Of a stretch of DNA of 64,000 nt, positions 1 through 7,604 are shown piece after piece. The position numbers were made by a program, and so were the translations under genes. The notes below the pieces were generated by a model. That model did not search any database, was not told where the DNA came from, and was given only the letters and a program-made list of their open reading frames with translations. Source of the DNA: Sphingobium jiangsuense (GTDB lineage: Bacteria > Pseudomonadota > Alphaproteobacteria > Sphingomonadales > Sphingomonadaceae); contig NZ_JACIDT010000005.1 in the NCBI RefSeq assembly GCF_014196495.1, forward strand, positions 186,001 through 250,000, given 5' to 3'. Within the stretch, counting starts at the first letter, position 1. Every line of letters starts with the position of its first letter.

Positions 1-2
1 CC

Positions 3-841
3 CCGCTCGCCGCGTTCACGCTGCTGCCCGGAGTGGCCGCCCTTGCGCCGGCCGCTCCGGCCGTGGCGGCCCCATGGCAGCTCGAACGGTCGGACGTGGT
101 GACCGTGCCGGGGCCGGAGGGGGACGACTATCGCGTCATGATTTCCTGGCCCGAAGGCGATCCGCCCGCCGGGGGATGGCCGGTGCTGTGGCTTCTCGAC
201 GGGAAACCCATTTCCCGACGGCGACGCTGATGGCGCGGCGGACGGGGCGCGGGCGCGGCGGCGCCAGCCGACCCGCCGGCATCATCGTCGCGATCGAGGC
301 CGGGCCGGTGCGGCGGCGGTCGCGGGATTATACGCCGTCGGTCGCGGGCTACGCCATTCCGGGCGGCGTTCCCGGCACCGGCCTGCCGACCGGCGGCGCG
401 GACGCCTTCCTGACCTTTCTGGAAAAGGATGTGCGCCCGCTGGTCGAGCGGCGCTGGCGGACCGACCCGGCGCGGCAGACCCTGATGGGCCACAGCTTCG
501 GCGGGCTGCTGGCGCTGCACGCGCTGGCGCGGGGGAAGGCGTGGACCCGCTATGTGGCGATCAGCCCGTCCCTGTGGTTCGGCAACGGCGTCATCCGGCA
601 GGAACTCGAACAGGCCAATCTGCCCGCAGGGCGGTCGCTATTGATCGCCCATGGCGACGCCGAGCGCGGCGGCAGGGGGGAGGCGAATGCGGCGGCCTCG
701 CCCGAAACGCTGGCCGCCGACCTGACCGCGCGCGGGGTGAAGGCGCGCTATGAACTGCTCGTCGGCCAGAGCCATGGCTCCACCATGGGGGCGGCGATGG
801 GCGACGGCATCGCCATCGCCTTTGCCGCCGAAACGCCCTGA
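3..841 (+). pseudogene. Alpha/beta esterase (IroE/Fes-like), 5' cut by window edge and frameshifted
   Basis: Putative esterase of the serine alpha/beta-hydrolase type that includes siderophore esterase IroE. The N-terminus lies outside the window; the first visible residues are an Ala/Leu-rich stretch ending APAAPAVAAP that looks like the tail of a signal peptide. The frame entering from the left reads VLWLLDG at about 183-203 and then stops at 230. The frame continuing the family (ETHFPTATLMAR, then GHSFGGLLALHALA with the nucleophile Ser, SPSLWF, and a C-terminal GQSHGSTMG with the His) is shifted by -1 from about position 203. The break is in GGGAAACCC, so one lost base explains it; it may be a real mutation or a sequencing error. 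The gene stops at 839-841. Family assignment is good; the substrate is unknown. Confidence 0.7.
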
Positions 842-921
842 CGGCTGACCCGCGCCTTCGTGCGGGCGCGGACAGGGAGGAAGGAGGACGCGTGGAAAAC
901 GCGGCCTCCAAGGGAGAAGGT

Positions 922-2046
922 TCAGGCGGCCGCCTGCATTTCGGCCAGCTTGATCTGGACCAGCATCGACAGCTCGTCATAGACGACCCATTCGTCGACG
1001 ATCTTGCCGTCCTTCACATGGAAATGGGTGACGCCCATCACCGACAGATGGTGGCCGGTGGGCGCGCCGAGCGAGCCATAGCCGAGATGATGGCCGTCCA
1101 TCAGCCAGCGCACCGCATATTTGACGCCGCCTTCCTCGCTCTCGTTGGAGCAGATATGCTGCGGCACGAAAGAGCAGTCGGGCATCAGCGCGACCAGCCG
1201 CATCGTCTGCTGGAGCACGGCGGCGATGCCGTACAACTCGCGCATCAGCGGGCCGTGCCACTGGCAGTTGGGCGCGTAGATTTCGTGGATCTTGCCGAAC
1301 AGCCGCTTGTTGTAGATGTGGTGCAGCCAGCGCAGCACCTCCGCCTCGCCGTCATTATGGGCGATGGAGACGTCCGCCTCGCTTTCCGGCGGATATTGGC
1401 CCAGCAGGCGGCGGTTTTCCGACAGGTCGAGCACGGTTTCGCCATTGTCGAACTTCTTGCGGGCAATGCCTTCCGCATAGGCATGGGGATCGACGCCGAC
1501 CTGGATCAGCGGCCCCATATTGTCGCGGACGATCCACTCCTTGTAGATCTTGTTCTCCAGGATCATGCAGTCCGCGACGGTGCGGGTGCAGAAGGTGCGG
1601 CCCGTCGGCTTGCCCCAGGACCCGAATTCGGTGTGACGGCCCAGGCCATGGGTCATGTGGCTGGTGTAGAAGCCGTCGACGTCATTGCCGCGCCACAGCA
1701 CCTGCTGCGCCATGCCGCGCCGGTCGGGGAATTCGACCAGCCGCTGGATGGTGTCGCGAATATGCGTCTCGCGGTCGTACATCGTGCCCAGCGTCGTGTA
1801 GGCGACGCAATTATGCGTGTAGTGGGTGTAGATCAGGCCGACGTCGCGCTCGTCCCAGATCTTGTGGGTGCAGCGGATGATGTAATCGACGATGTCGGTA
1901 TAGCAGTCGTCGAAGCCCTTCATGCTCTGCACGCGCGGCCGGTCGGTCGGGACGAGCTGGGTGAAGTCGCGCCGCTCGACGTGCAGCACGTCGCTGTCGG
2001 CCTTGCCGGACGCGACCTTCACGCCCTTGCCATTGGAATCGGTCAT
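922..2046 (-). CDS. Tandem SnoaL/NTF2-like protein
   Basis: A 374-aa protein starting MTDSNGKGVK, with two NTF2-fold SnoaL-like modules at roughly residues 35-190 and 205-360. Each module has the family pattern of an N-terminal helix rich in acidic and aromatic residues (IYTHYTHNC, KIHEIYAPNC) and a C-terminal strand pair (ILENKIYKEWIVRDN, KDGKIVDEWVVYDE). The SnoaL/NTF2 fold is used by cyclases, dehydratases, isomerases and small-ligand binders, so the fold does not fix a reaction. The start is chosen from a strong GAGGAGG five bases before the ATG. There is no stop codon between this gene and the hydrolase upstream, so it is also the C-terminal part of a possible 643-aa fusion. It probably belongs to the LacI-type regulon of the region. 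Inference: an enzyme acting on the substrate released by the adjacent hydrolase. Confidence 0.8.
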   Translation of the reverse strand: MTDSNGKGVKVASGKADSDVLHVERRDFTQLVPTDRPRVQSMKGFDDCYTDIVDYIIRCTHKIWDERDVGLIYTHYTHNCVAYTTLGTMYDRETHIRDTIQRLVEFPDRRGMAQQVLWRGNDVDGFYTSHMTHGLGRHTEFGSWGKPTGRTFCTRTVADCMILENKIYKEWIVRDNMGPLIQVGVDPHAYAEGIARKKFDNGETVLDLSENRRLLGQYPPESEADVSIAHNDGEAEVLRWLHHIYNKRLFGKIHEIYAPNCQWHGPLMRELYGIAAVLQQTMRLVALMPDCSFVPQHICSNESEEGGVKYAVRWLMDGHHLGYGSLGAPTGHHLSVMGVTHFHVKDGKIVDEWVVYDELSMLVQIKLAEMQAAA

Positions 2047-2853
2047 GGTTCCTCCTCGATTTGTCCGTTGATGTATGTGATCGGATGAAAGCGTGCCTCT
2101 GTCCACGCCGCCGTCCACGCGCTTGAGCCAGCGGGCGACGGCGGCGGCGGTGGCGTCCGGGTCCTCCAGCGGCGCGAAATGGCCGGCGCCGGGCACCAGC
2201 ACCAGCTCCGCGTCGGGCAGGCCGGCCGCCAGTTCCCGCTGCATGTCCGGGGTGCAAACCCGGTCCTCCGCGCCGCCCAGCACCAGCGCGGGCATTGCCA
2301 TGCGGGGCAGGCGCGGGCGGTTGTCGCCGCGCGTCAGCGCGACCTCGATCTGGCGGGCGAGCGTGCCGGGCGGGCAATCGCGGGCCATGGCGACGATGAG
2401 CGCGCGCAGTTCCTCGTCCCCTTGCCGCGACTCGGCCACATAGGACGGCCAGAGCGTGACGCCGACATGATCCGCAATGGATGCGGCGGCGTTGGCGGCG
2501 GCGTTGGCGGCGGCGGCGCGGCGGTCGGCATGCTGCTCGGCCGGAATGTCGCCGCCATTGGCGTCGATCAGCGCCAGTCCCATCACCCGGTCGGGCGCGG
2601 TGGCGGCCATTTCCATCGCCACCAGCCCGCCCAGCGAAAAGCCGAGCAGCGCGAAGCGGGGCGGCGCGGCGGATAGTATCCTTTCCGCCAGCCCCTTGGC
2701 CGAGTCGCTGCCCAGCATGTCGCCGAACAGCAGCGGTCGGCCGGGCAGGCGCTCGGCCAGCGGCGCGAACATCCGTCCGTCGCACAGGGTGCCCGGCAGG
2801 ATCAGCAGCGGAAGAATCCCGCCTTCCGGGCGGTGCTGGGTATCGGCCTTCAT
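2047..2853 (-). CDS. Alpha/beta hydrolase, reading in frame into the NTF2-like gene
   Basis: Cytoplasmic alpha/beta hydrolase of about 250 residues starting MKADTQHRPEGG. The catalytic triad is visible: GFSLGG nucleophile elbow, GGAEDRVCTPD (Asp) and VPGAGHFAPLEDP (His). The family fold ends at ARWLKR, but no stop follows: the frame runs through 24 linker residues (VDGGVDRGTLSSDHIHQ onward) into the downstream NTF2-like protein, giving an open frame of 643 codons to position 922. The downstream gene has its own strong ribosome-binding site, so two genes that lost a stop, or a genuine fusion, are both possible. The cap region holds an Ala/Asn repeat (AAANAAANAAA) coded by 12-bp tandem units. 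It is transcribed divergently from the bicupin gene, with a LacI-type operator between them. Substrate not known. Confidence 0.78.
2483..2518. repeat. 12-bp tandem repeat inside the hydrolase gene
   Basis: Two perfect copies and a third degenerate copy of GCGGCGGCGTTG (plus-strand reading) lie within the hydrolase coding sequence and encode its AAAN repeats on the minus strand. Because the unit is 12 bp, copy-number change would keep the frame and only lengthen or shorten the Ala/Asn stretch. Confidence 0.8.
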
Positions 2854-2916
2854 GCAGGACTCGCTGTATCCGTAAAAGGTTGGGCTTGCGTTGTGACGCT
2901 GCTTGTCTTAGCAGCA

Positions 2917-2932
2917 TTGCATTCGAATGCAA
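2917..2932. promoter_or_regulatory. LacI-type operator O1 (perfect 16-bp palindrome)
   Basis: TTGCATTCGAATGCAA, a perfect palindrome, lies between the divergent hydrolase/NTF2 gene (minus) and the bicupin gene (plus), ending 15 bases before the bicupin GTG start. The same sequence recurs at 6081-6096, with variants at 7501-7516 and 12092-12107. A centred CG palindrome of this length is typical of LacI/GalR operators, and the LacI-family gene at 6234 is the obvious reader (inference). Confidence 0.8.
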
Positions 2933-2947
2933 CATCAGGAGTCAATC

Positions 2948-3979
2948 GTGACCGAATGGACCCAGGACGCGATGAACGCGCGCCTCGTGCGATATGCCGA
3001 TCTCGTCCCCTGCCGGACGGCGTTCATCGATACGCGCACGCCCGGTTCGACCGAGAAGGAAAATTTCACGATCATCGGTCCCGGCGTCTCCGAAAGCGCG
3101 GACCAGTTCGTGCACATCACCGAGAAGCACGGCTTCAACGTCGGCGCGGCGCGCCAGCCCTTCGGATGCGTCAATTCGCAGCACAGCCACGAAACGGCCG
3201 AGGTGTTCGTCGTCCATTCGGGCCATTGGCGCCTGCTGTTCGGCCCCAATTGCGAGGACGGATCGCTGGAAGTCGGCCCTGGCGACGTCGCGTCGGTTCC
3301 CATCCACATGTTCCGCGGCTTCGAAAAGATCGACGAGGGCAAGGGCTTCCTGTTCGTCGTGCTGGGTGAGGACGACCCCGGCAAGGTGACGTGGGCGCCC
3401 GCCGTGTTCGAGGCCGCCGCCGACCATGGGCTGAAGCTGGTGAAGGGCGGGCGCCTCATCGACACGTCCGCCGGCGAGTATGAGCTGAAGGACGTGGAAC
3501 TGGAGGAAGGGCTGGACGAGGCCGCGCTGGCCGATCTGCGCACCCCTCCGCTCGAAAAGCTGGGCGAATGCGTGCTCGCCGCGGGCGAAGGCGAGGCCAA
3601 TCCCGAATCGCCGCTGGCGGGCGAGGGCGTCGCCGAATATGGCGTCATCGTGCCCCGCCGCACGCGGGACGGCTTCGCGCCCGGCCCGATCAAGGGCTGG
3701 TGGCCGCACGGCTTCAACCTGCGTCGCCTCGTCCTCCAGACCGGCGCCTATGTGCCGATGCATGCCCGGCACGAGGCCGAGGTGCTGTTCGTGCAGGAAG
3801 GCACGGTCGAGGTCCGCTGGGAGGACGGCAGCATCGTCATGGGCGCGGGCGACACGCTGACCGTGCCGGTCGGCCTCGCCCATTCGTTCCGCAACACGGC
3901 CTCGGTCCCCTGCACGCTGTTCGTCGTGCGCGGCACCGAGGATCCCGCCATGCCCAGCTTCGCCTCTCCGGCGCAGTAA
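2948..3979 (+). CDS. Bicupin (two-cupin-domain protein)
   Basis: A 343-aa protein with two cupin barrels. The N-terminal barrel at about residues 65-140 carries NSQHSHETAEVF (two His and a Glu as metal ligands) and the later His in PIHMFRGFE. The C-terminal barrel at about 255-330 carries MHARHEAEVLF and VGLAHSFRN. Both barrels therefore keep a plausible metal site, as in bicupin dioxygenases, decarboxylases and isomerases; it is not close enough to gentisate dioxygenase to name a reaction. An upstream ATG at 2927 lies inside the operator palindrome, so the GTG at 2948 with AGGAG six bases before it is the better start. It is followed after 35 bases by the aminotransferase gene and is likely co-transcribed. 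Control by operator O1 is inferred. Confidence 0.82.
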   Translation: MTEWTQDAMNARLVRYADLVPCRTAFIDTRTPGSTEKENFTIIGPGVSESADQFVHITEKHGFNVGAARQPFGCVNSQHSHETAEVFVVHSGHWRLLFGPNCEDGSLEVGPGDVASVPIHMFRGFEKIDEGKGFLFVVLGEDDPGKVTWAPAVFEAAADHGLKLVKGGRLIDTSAGEYELKDVELEEGLDEAALADLRTPPLEKLGECVLAAGEGEANPESPLAGEGVAEYGVIVPRRTRDGFAPGPIKGWWPHGFNLRRLVLQTGAYVPMHARHEAEVLFVQEGTVEVRWEDGSIVMGAGDTLTVPVGLAHSFRNTASVPCTLFVVRGTEDPAMPSFASPAQ

Positions 3980-4014
3980 CGGGCAGGCCAATCATTCCAT
4001 CCGGGGAAGCGTTC

Positions 4015-5265
4015 ATGTCTCATCTGGTCGACCATATTTCGAGCAGCGCGCGGGTGCTGCCGTCGCTCGACGGCGAATATCTCGGTATCGCGCGCGCCTC
4101 CGGGCCGTGGCTCTTCGGCGAGGACGGCAGGCGCTATGTCGATACCGCCATGGGCTATGGCGGGTCGATCCTCGGCCATGCGCATCCGGCGGTGGTCGAG
4201 GCGTCGGTCGCGGCGGTCCGCAACGGCTCGCTGCCCGCCTTCCGCCATGCGGGAGAGGAACGGGCCGCCGCCGCGCTGGTCGAGCATATGCGTCCGCTCG
4301 ACAAGGTGATCTTCACCAGTTCCGGCAGCGAGGCGGTGCATCTGGCCTGCCGTATCGCCCGCACCGTGACCGGCCGCGCGCGCGTCGCCAAGATGGCGGC
4401 TGGCTTCGACGGCTGGCTGGACGAGATCGCGTTCGGCAATGTCGGCACCGCCGAGGCGGACTTCGCGGACGGCGCGCGGCCGGGCAACGAAAAGACCACG
4501 CTGCTGCGGTTCAACGATTTCGAGGATGTGGAGCGGCTGTTCGCCGAGCAGGACGATATCGCGGCGATCATCTATGAGCCGATGCTGGCCAATGCCGCCT
4601 GCCTGATGCCCGCGCCCGGCTATCTGGAGCATGTGCAGCAGGTCGCGCGCCGCCATGGGGCGCTGCTGATCGCCGACGAGGTGCTGATGGGCTTCCGCCT
4701 GCACGCGGGCCTGACCAGCCATTTGTTCGAGCTCGATCCCGATATCGCGACGGTCGGCAAGGCGATCGGCAGCGGCATTCCGGTTGCGGGCGTAGTCGGC
4801 AAGGCGGCGGTGATGGACGACTTCCATGCGGCCAAGGGGCTGCGCGGCGGTACCTATGCGGGCAATCCGCTCGCCTGCGCGGCGGTCGAGGCGACGATGG
4901 CGCAGCTCGACAGCGAGGATTATGCCGCGCTGGAGGCGACCGGCGCCGCGCTGCGGCGCCATATCGGCGCGGCGTTCGCGGAACAGGGGATCGCGGTTTC
5001 GACCAGCGGCTACGGCCCGGTGTTCAGCCTGTGGTTCGCCGCCGAGGCGCCGCGCGACTATGCGCAGGCGCACCGGCTGGCCGACGGCGCGCGGGCGACC
5101 GCGCTGCACCTGGCGGTCCGCCGCCACGGCGCGCTGATCATGCCCTCGCCCTATGGCCGTCTCTACACCACCTTCGTCCATGACGCGGAGGCGATGGGCG
5201 TGCTGTCCGACGCATTCACGGCGGCGGCGGAGGCGTTGGCGGCAGAGGGGCTGGCGGCGGCGTGA
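4015..5265 (+). CDS. Class-III PLP aminotransferase (GSA-aminomutase-like)
   Basis: A 416-aa pyridoxal-phosphate enzyme of aminotransferase class III, resembling glutamate-1-semialdehyde 2,1-aminomutase and omega-transaminases. Visible marks are FTSSGSEAVHLACR (phosphate-binding loop), ALLIADEVLMGFR (Asp holding the pyridine nitrogen), VGKAIGSGIPVAG (Schiff-base Lys) and GGTYAGNPLACAA. The start has GGGGAAG at good spacing. It is the second gene of the bicupin transcription unit. A heme-pathway role is unlikely in this catabolic setting; transfer of an amino group to or from a pathway intermediate is more likely (inference). A palindromic repeat and a terminator for the opposite gene follow directly. 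Confidence 0.85.
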   Translation: MSHLVDHISSSARVLPSLDGEYLGIARASGPWLFGEDGRRYVDTAMGYGGSILGHAHPAVVEASVAAVRNGSLPAFRHAGEERAAAALVEHMRPLDKVIFTSSGSEAVHLACRIARTVTGRARVAKMAAGFDGWLDEIAFGNVGTAEADFADGARPGNEKTTLLRFNDFEDVERLFAEQDDIAAIIYEPMLANAACLMPAPGYLEHVQQVARRHGALLIADEVLMGFRLHAGLTSHLFELDPDIATVGKAIGSGIPVAGVVGKAAVMDDFHAAKGLRGGTYAGNPLACAAVEATMAQLDSEDYAALEATGAALRRHIGAAFAEQGIAVSTSGYGPVFSLWFAAEAPRDYAQAHRLADGARATALHLAVRRHGALIMPSPYGRLYTTFVHDAEAMGVLSDAFTAAAEALAAEGLAAA

Positions 5266-5271
5266 ACCATT

Positions 5272-5356
5272 TCGTCATGCCAGCGCAGGCTGGCATCTTC
5301 CTCGATAGTGCGCAGCCAAGCCTCTAAAGATGCCAACTGCGCTGGCATGACGAGGA
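5272..5356. repeat. Imperfect inverted repeat (REP-like)
   Basis: The left arm TCGTCATGCCAGCGCAGGCT and the right arm, whose complement reads TCGTCATGCCAGCGCAGTTG, form inverted copies of about 28 bp separated by about 30 bp, so the RNA could fold into a long hairpin. Short palindromic elements beginning TCGTCATGCCAGCG are common between genes in alphaproteobacteria. It sits between convergent genes. No open frame is present. Confidence 0.75.
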
Positions 5357-5360
5357 TGGA

Positions 5361-5391
5361 AAAAAAGGGCGATCCCACCGGGGTCGCCCTT
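5361..5391 (-). terminator. Rho-independent terminator of the DAD-like gene
   Basis: On the minus strand, AAGGGCGACCCC pairs with GGGATCGCCCTT across a short loop and is followed by a run of T residues (A-run at 5361-5366 on the plus strand). It lies about 30 bases after the stop of the minus-strand cupin gene. Confidence 0.85.
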
Positions 5392-5419
5392 CTCAGTTTC
5401 GGGGGTCGTCCGCAGATCT

Positions 5420-5980
5420 TCAGCGCATGAACTTGTTCACATAATCCGCGCCGAGGCCGATCTTCTCATAATGGGCCTTGGCGGCGGCTGCCTTGGTGAA
5501 CACGTCCTCGACGCCCAGCGGCGTGCCGAACGGGTCGACATAGATATAGGCGCCGCTGACGTGGAACAGAGTCATCATCTCCTCGACGCCGTCGGGCACG
5601 ACCAGCGTGTGGACCTCGCCCGGCGGCTCGGTGGCGTAATCGCCCGCCTCGGCGACCCAGTCATGTTCCAGATAATGCCATTTGCCGCGCAGCGTGAACG
5701 CGTGAACGGTGCCGACATGGCGGTGGCGCGACAGCACGCCCGATTTGCGCACGCGCAGGATGTTGACGAAATAGCCGTTGCTGACGCTGAACAGCAGCGG
5801 CTTGAACGCCACGCCCTCGGCCTGCGGCACCCAGTCCGCCTCATTGTCGAGGTCGAGCGCGCCCTTGACGATGAATTCGGGCATGCAGCCGAAGGGCTGC
5901 GGATATTGATAGGGGATCTTGGACCGGTCCGGCTGCAATACCGGGGCGCGATGCCGTTCGGCATCTTCGGCAAATAGCAT
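5420..5980 (-). CDS. 2,4'-dihydroxyacetophenone-dioxygenase-like cupin
   Basis: A 186-aa single-cupin protein resembling 2,4'-dihydroxyacetophenone dioxygenase (DAD), which cleaves a C-C bond of that ketone to 4-hydroxybenzoate and formate. The family's signature stretches are visible: SRHRHVGTVHAFTLRGKW and YLEHDWVAEAGDYATEPPGE followed by VHTLVV. His ligands for Fe lie in RHRH and EVHTL. The length matches DAD. The start has AGAGGAGAACC before the ATG. It is divergent from the LacI-type regulator with operator O2 between them, and it ends in a clear terminator, so it is a single-gene unit. Family membership is well supported; the true substrate may be another aryl ketone or diketone. Confidence 0.82.
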   Translation of the reverse strand: MLFAEDAERHRAPVLQPDRSKIPYQYPQPFGCMPEFIVKGALDLDNEADWVPQAEGVAFKPLLFSVSNGYFVNILRVRKSGVLSRHRHVGTVHAFTLRGKWHYLEHDWVAEAGDYATEPPGEVHTLVVPDGVEEMMTLFHVSGAYIYVDPFGTPLGVEDVFTKAAAAKAHYEKIGLGADYVNKFMR

Positions 5981-6080
5981 CTTGGTTCTCCTCTTTTCTC
6001 ACCGGCTTTTTCGCCGGCGCCTATGTCGGCATGAATCCCCGCGAAGGAACAAGGGGAGCCGTCATGACCTCAATGTCTTA

Positions 6081-6096
6081 TTGCATTCGAATGCAA
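6081..6096. promoter_or_regulatory. LacI-type operator O2
   Basis: A perfect copy of TTGCATTCGAATGCAA, placed 100 bases upstream of the DAD-like gene (minus) and 137 bases upstream of the LacI-family gene (plus). It could control both, giving autoregulation of the repressor (inference). Confidence 0.8.
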
Positions 6097-6233
6097 ATGT
6101 CATCCGTCAATCTGCCGATCAGGGGCTTTCTTCCTGTGCCGGATCGGATATGGCGGAAGGAGCGGGTGGTGGGGCGATGCCTTTCGTCCTCCCCCCGTGC
6201 GAAAACTATGTGTGAAACAGGATTGGGGCGATC

Positions 6234-7328
6234 ATGGCGAGGCAGGGGCGGACACGGAAGGAAACCGGCGCGGAAGAGACCGGAGCAACCGGCGCGGCCG
6301 CGTCGCCGCGCCCGGCCAATACGCCCCGTACGGGACGCCGCGTCACCTCCTATGACGTCGCGCGGGAGGCGGGGGTTTCGCAGTCGGCGGTGTCGCGCTG
6401 CTTCGCCGCCGGCGCGAGCATCGCCCCGGCGACGCGCGAGCGGGTGCTGGAAGTGGCGCGGCGGCTGGGCTATGCGCCCAATGCGCTGGCGCAGGGGCTG
6501 ATTTCCGGGCGCACCAATCTGGTCGCGCTGCTCATCACCAGCCTGACCAATCGCAACTATCCCGAGGTGCTGGCCGAGCTGACGCGGCGGCTGACGGATC
6601 GCGACATCCGCGTGCTGCTGTTCACGCTCAATGCCGAAAGCGAGGTCGACAGCGCGCTGGACCAGCTGTGGCGGCACAGCGTGGATGGCGCGATTTCCGC
6701 CGCGCATCTGTCCGACGACCAGCTTCGCCTGTTCGCGCAGCACCGGGTGCCGCTGGTCCTCTACAACCGCGTGGCGGACGGAATGCCCGCCGCGTCGGTC
6801 AGCTGCGATTCGGTCGCCGGGGAACGCGAACTGGTCGGTCGCCTGCTGGCGGCGGGCCACCGGCGGTTCGGCATCGTCGCCGGGCCGGAGGACAGCTATG
6901 TCGGCGAGGACCGCCGCCGCGCCGCGCTGGCCCGGCTGGAGGAGGCGGGGATCACCGGCGTGCCGGTGGTGCGCGGCGATTTCAGTTATGAGAGCGGCGC
7001 GGAAGGATTGCAGGCGCTCATGGCACAGGACGGCAAGCTGGAGGCGGTGATCTGCGTCAACGACATGATGGCGATCGGCGCGATCGACGCGGCGCGCGAC
7101 CGGTTCGGCCGCACCCTTCCGGATGACCTCTCGATCGTCGGCTTCGACGGCTCAGGCCCGGCAAGCTGGTCCAGCTATCGCGTCACCTCGATCCGCCAGC
7201 CCGTCCGCCGGATGACCGAAGCGGCGGTGTCGATGTTGGTCGAGCGGATCGAGGATGAGAAGGCGACGGTGGAGCGCCGCCTGTTCGCCGGGGAACTGAT
7301 CGAAGGACGGTCGGCCCGACTCGGCTGA
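6234..7328 (+). CDS. LacI-family transcriptional regulator
   Basis: A 364-aa DNA-binding repressor. After a low-complexity N-terminal extension of about 35 residues it has the LacI helix-turn-helix (VTSYDVAREAGVSQSAVSRC) and hinge helix (RRLGYAPNALAQGL), then a periplasmic-binding-protein-like effector domain (NLVALLITSLTNRNYPEVLA, VVRGDFSYESGAEGLQAL, AVICVNDMMAIGAID, SIVGFDGSGPASW). No strong ribosome-binding site is seen before the chosen ATG; the extension makes the exact start uncertain. It lies in the middle of the genes carrying the 16-bp palindrome, including its own upstream region, and is the likely reader. The effector is unknown and is presumably the substrate of the locus or a derivative. 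Confidence 0.93.
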   Translation: MARQGRTRKETGAEETGATGAAASPRPANTPRTGRRVTSYDVAREAGVSQSAVSRCFAAGASIAPATRERVLEVARRLGYAPNALAQGLISGRTNLVALLITSLTNRNYPEVLAELTRRLTDRDIRVLLFTLNAESEVDSALDQLWRHSVDGAISAAHLSDDQLRLFAQHRVPLVLYNRVADGMPAASVSCDSVAGERELVGRLLAAGHRRFGIVAGPEDSYVGEDRRRAALARLEEAGITGVPVVRGDFSYESGAEGLQALMAQDGKLEAVICVNDMMAIGAIDAARDRFGRTLPDDLSIVGFDGSGPASWSSYRVTSIRQPVRRMTEAAVSMLVERIEDEKATVERRLFAGELIEGRSARLG

Positions 7329-7500
7329 CGCCGCACCTCGTTGTAAGCGCATTCGTAATCACCATAGCGGTGGATAACTACCGTTATGTTACCAACTATA
7401 TTGCGATATTTTCTCGTCGTTCCCGGCTAGCTGGAAGAAAATTCCTGTAAATACAGTCATATAATGAAATTTCTCTCCAATCCCCTGTCCATGTGCACGA

Positions 7501-7516
7501 ATGAATTCGAATGCAA
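7501..7516. promoter_or_regulatory. LacI-type operator O3 (14/16 match)
   Basis: ATGAATTCGAATGCAA matches the O1/O2 palindrome at 14 of 16 positions and lies 88 bases before the TBDR start. A perfect TATAAT at 7460-7465 lies 35 bases upstream of it, so a repressor bound here would sit just downstream of a possible promoter. No convincing -35 box was seen. The rest of 7329-7604 shows nothing else. Confidence 0.65.
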
Positions 7517-7604
7517 AATTTTCTGGACAGCGCCTCGCCGTCTTGATACGCCTTGCGTCACAAGGCCGAGGAGCAGGCCGACAGAAAAGAGAAGGGAACA
7601 GGGA

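Noticed and set aside
849..871. CCGCGCC...GGCGCGG hairpin after the esterase
   Set aside because: The stem is good but there is no T-run on either strand, so it was not called a terminator.
892..2088. Long plus-strand open frame opposite the NTF2-like gene
   Set aside because: It is a mirror of the high-GC coding frame on the minus strand, with His/Ala/Arg-rich low-complexity sequence and no family motif.
4015..5265. Heme-pathway glutamate-1-semialdehyde aminomutase (hemL)
   Set aside because: It is in a catabolic operon with a bicupin and operator O1, and alphaproteobacteria make 5-aminolevulinate by the HemA condensing route.
5420..5980. Naming the small cupin as an established 2,4'-dihydroxyacetophenone dioxygenase
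   Set aside because: The motifs fit the family, but the neighbours include none of the usual partner genes, so only a family-level call is made.
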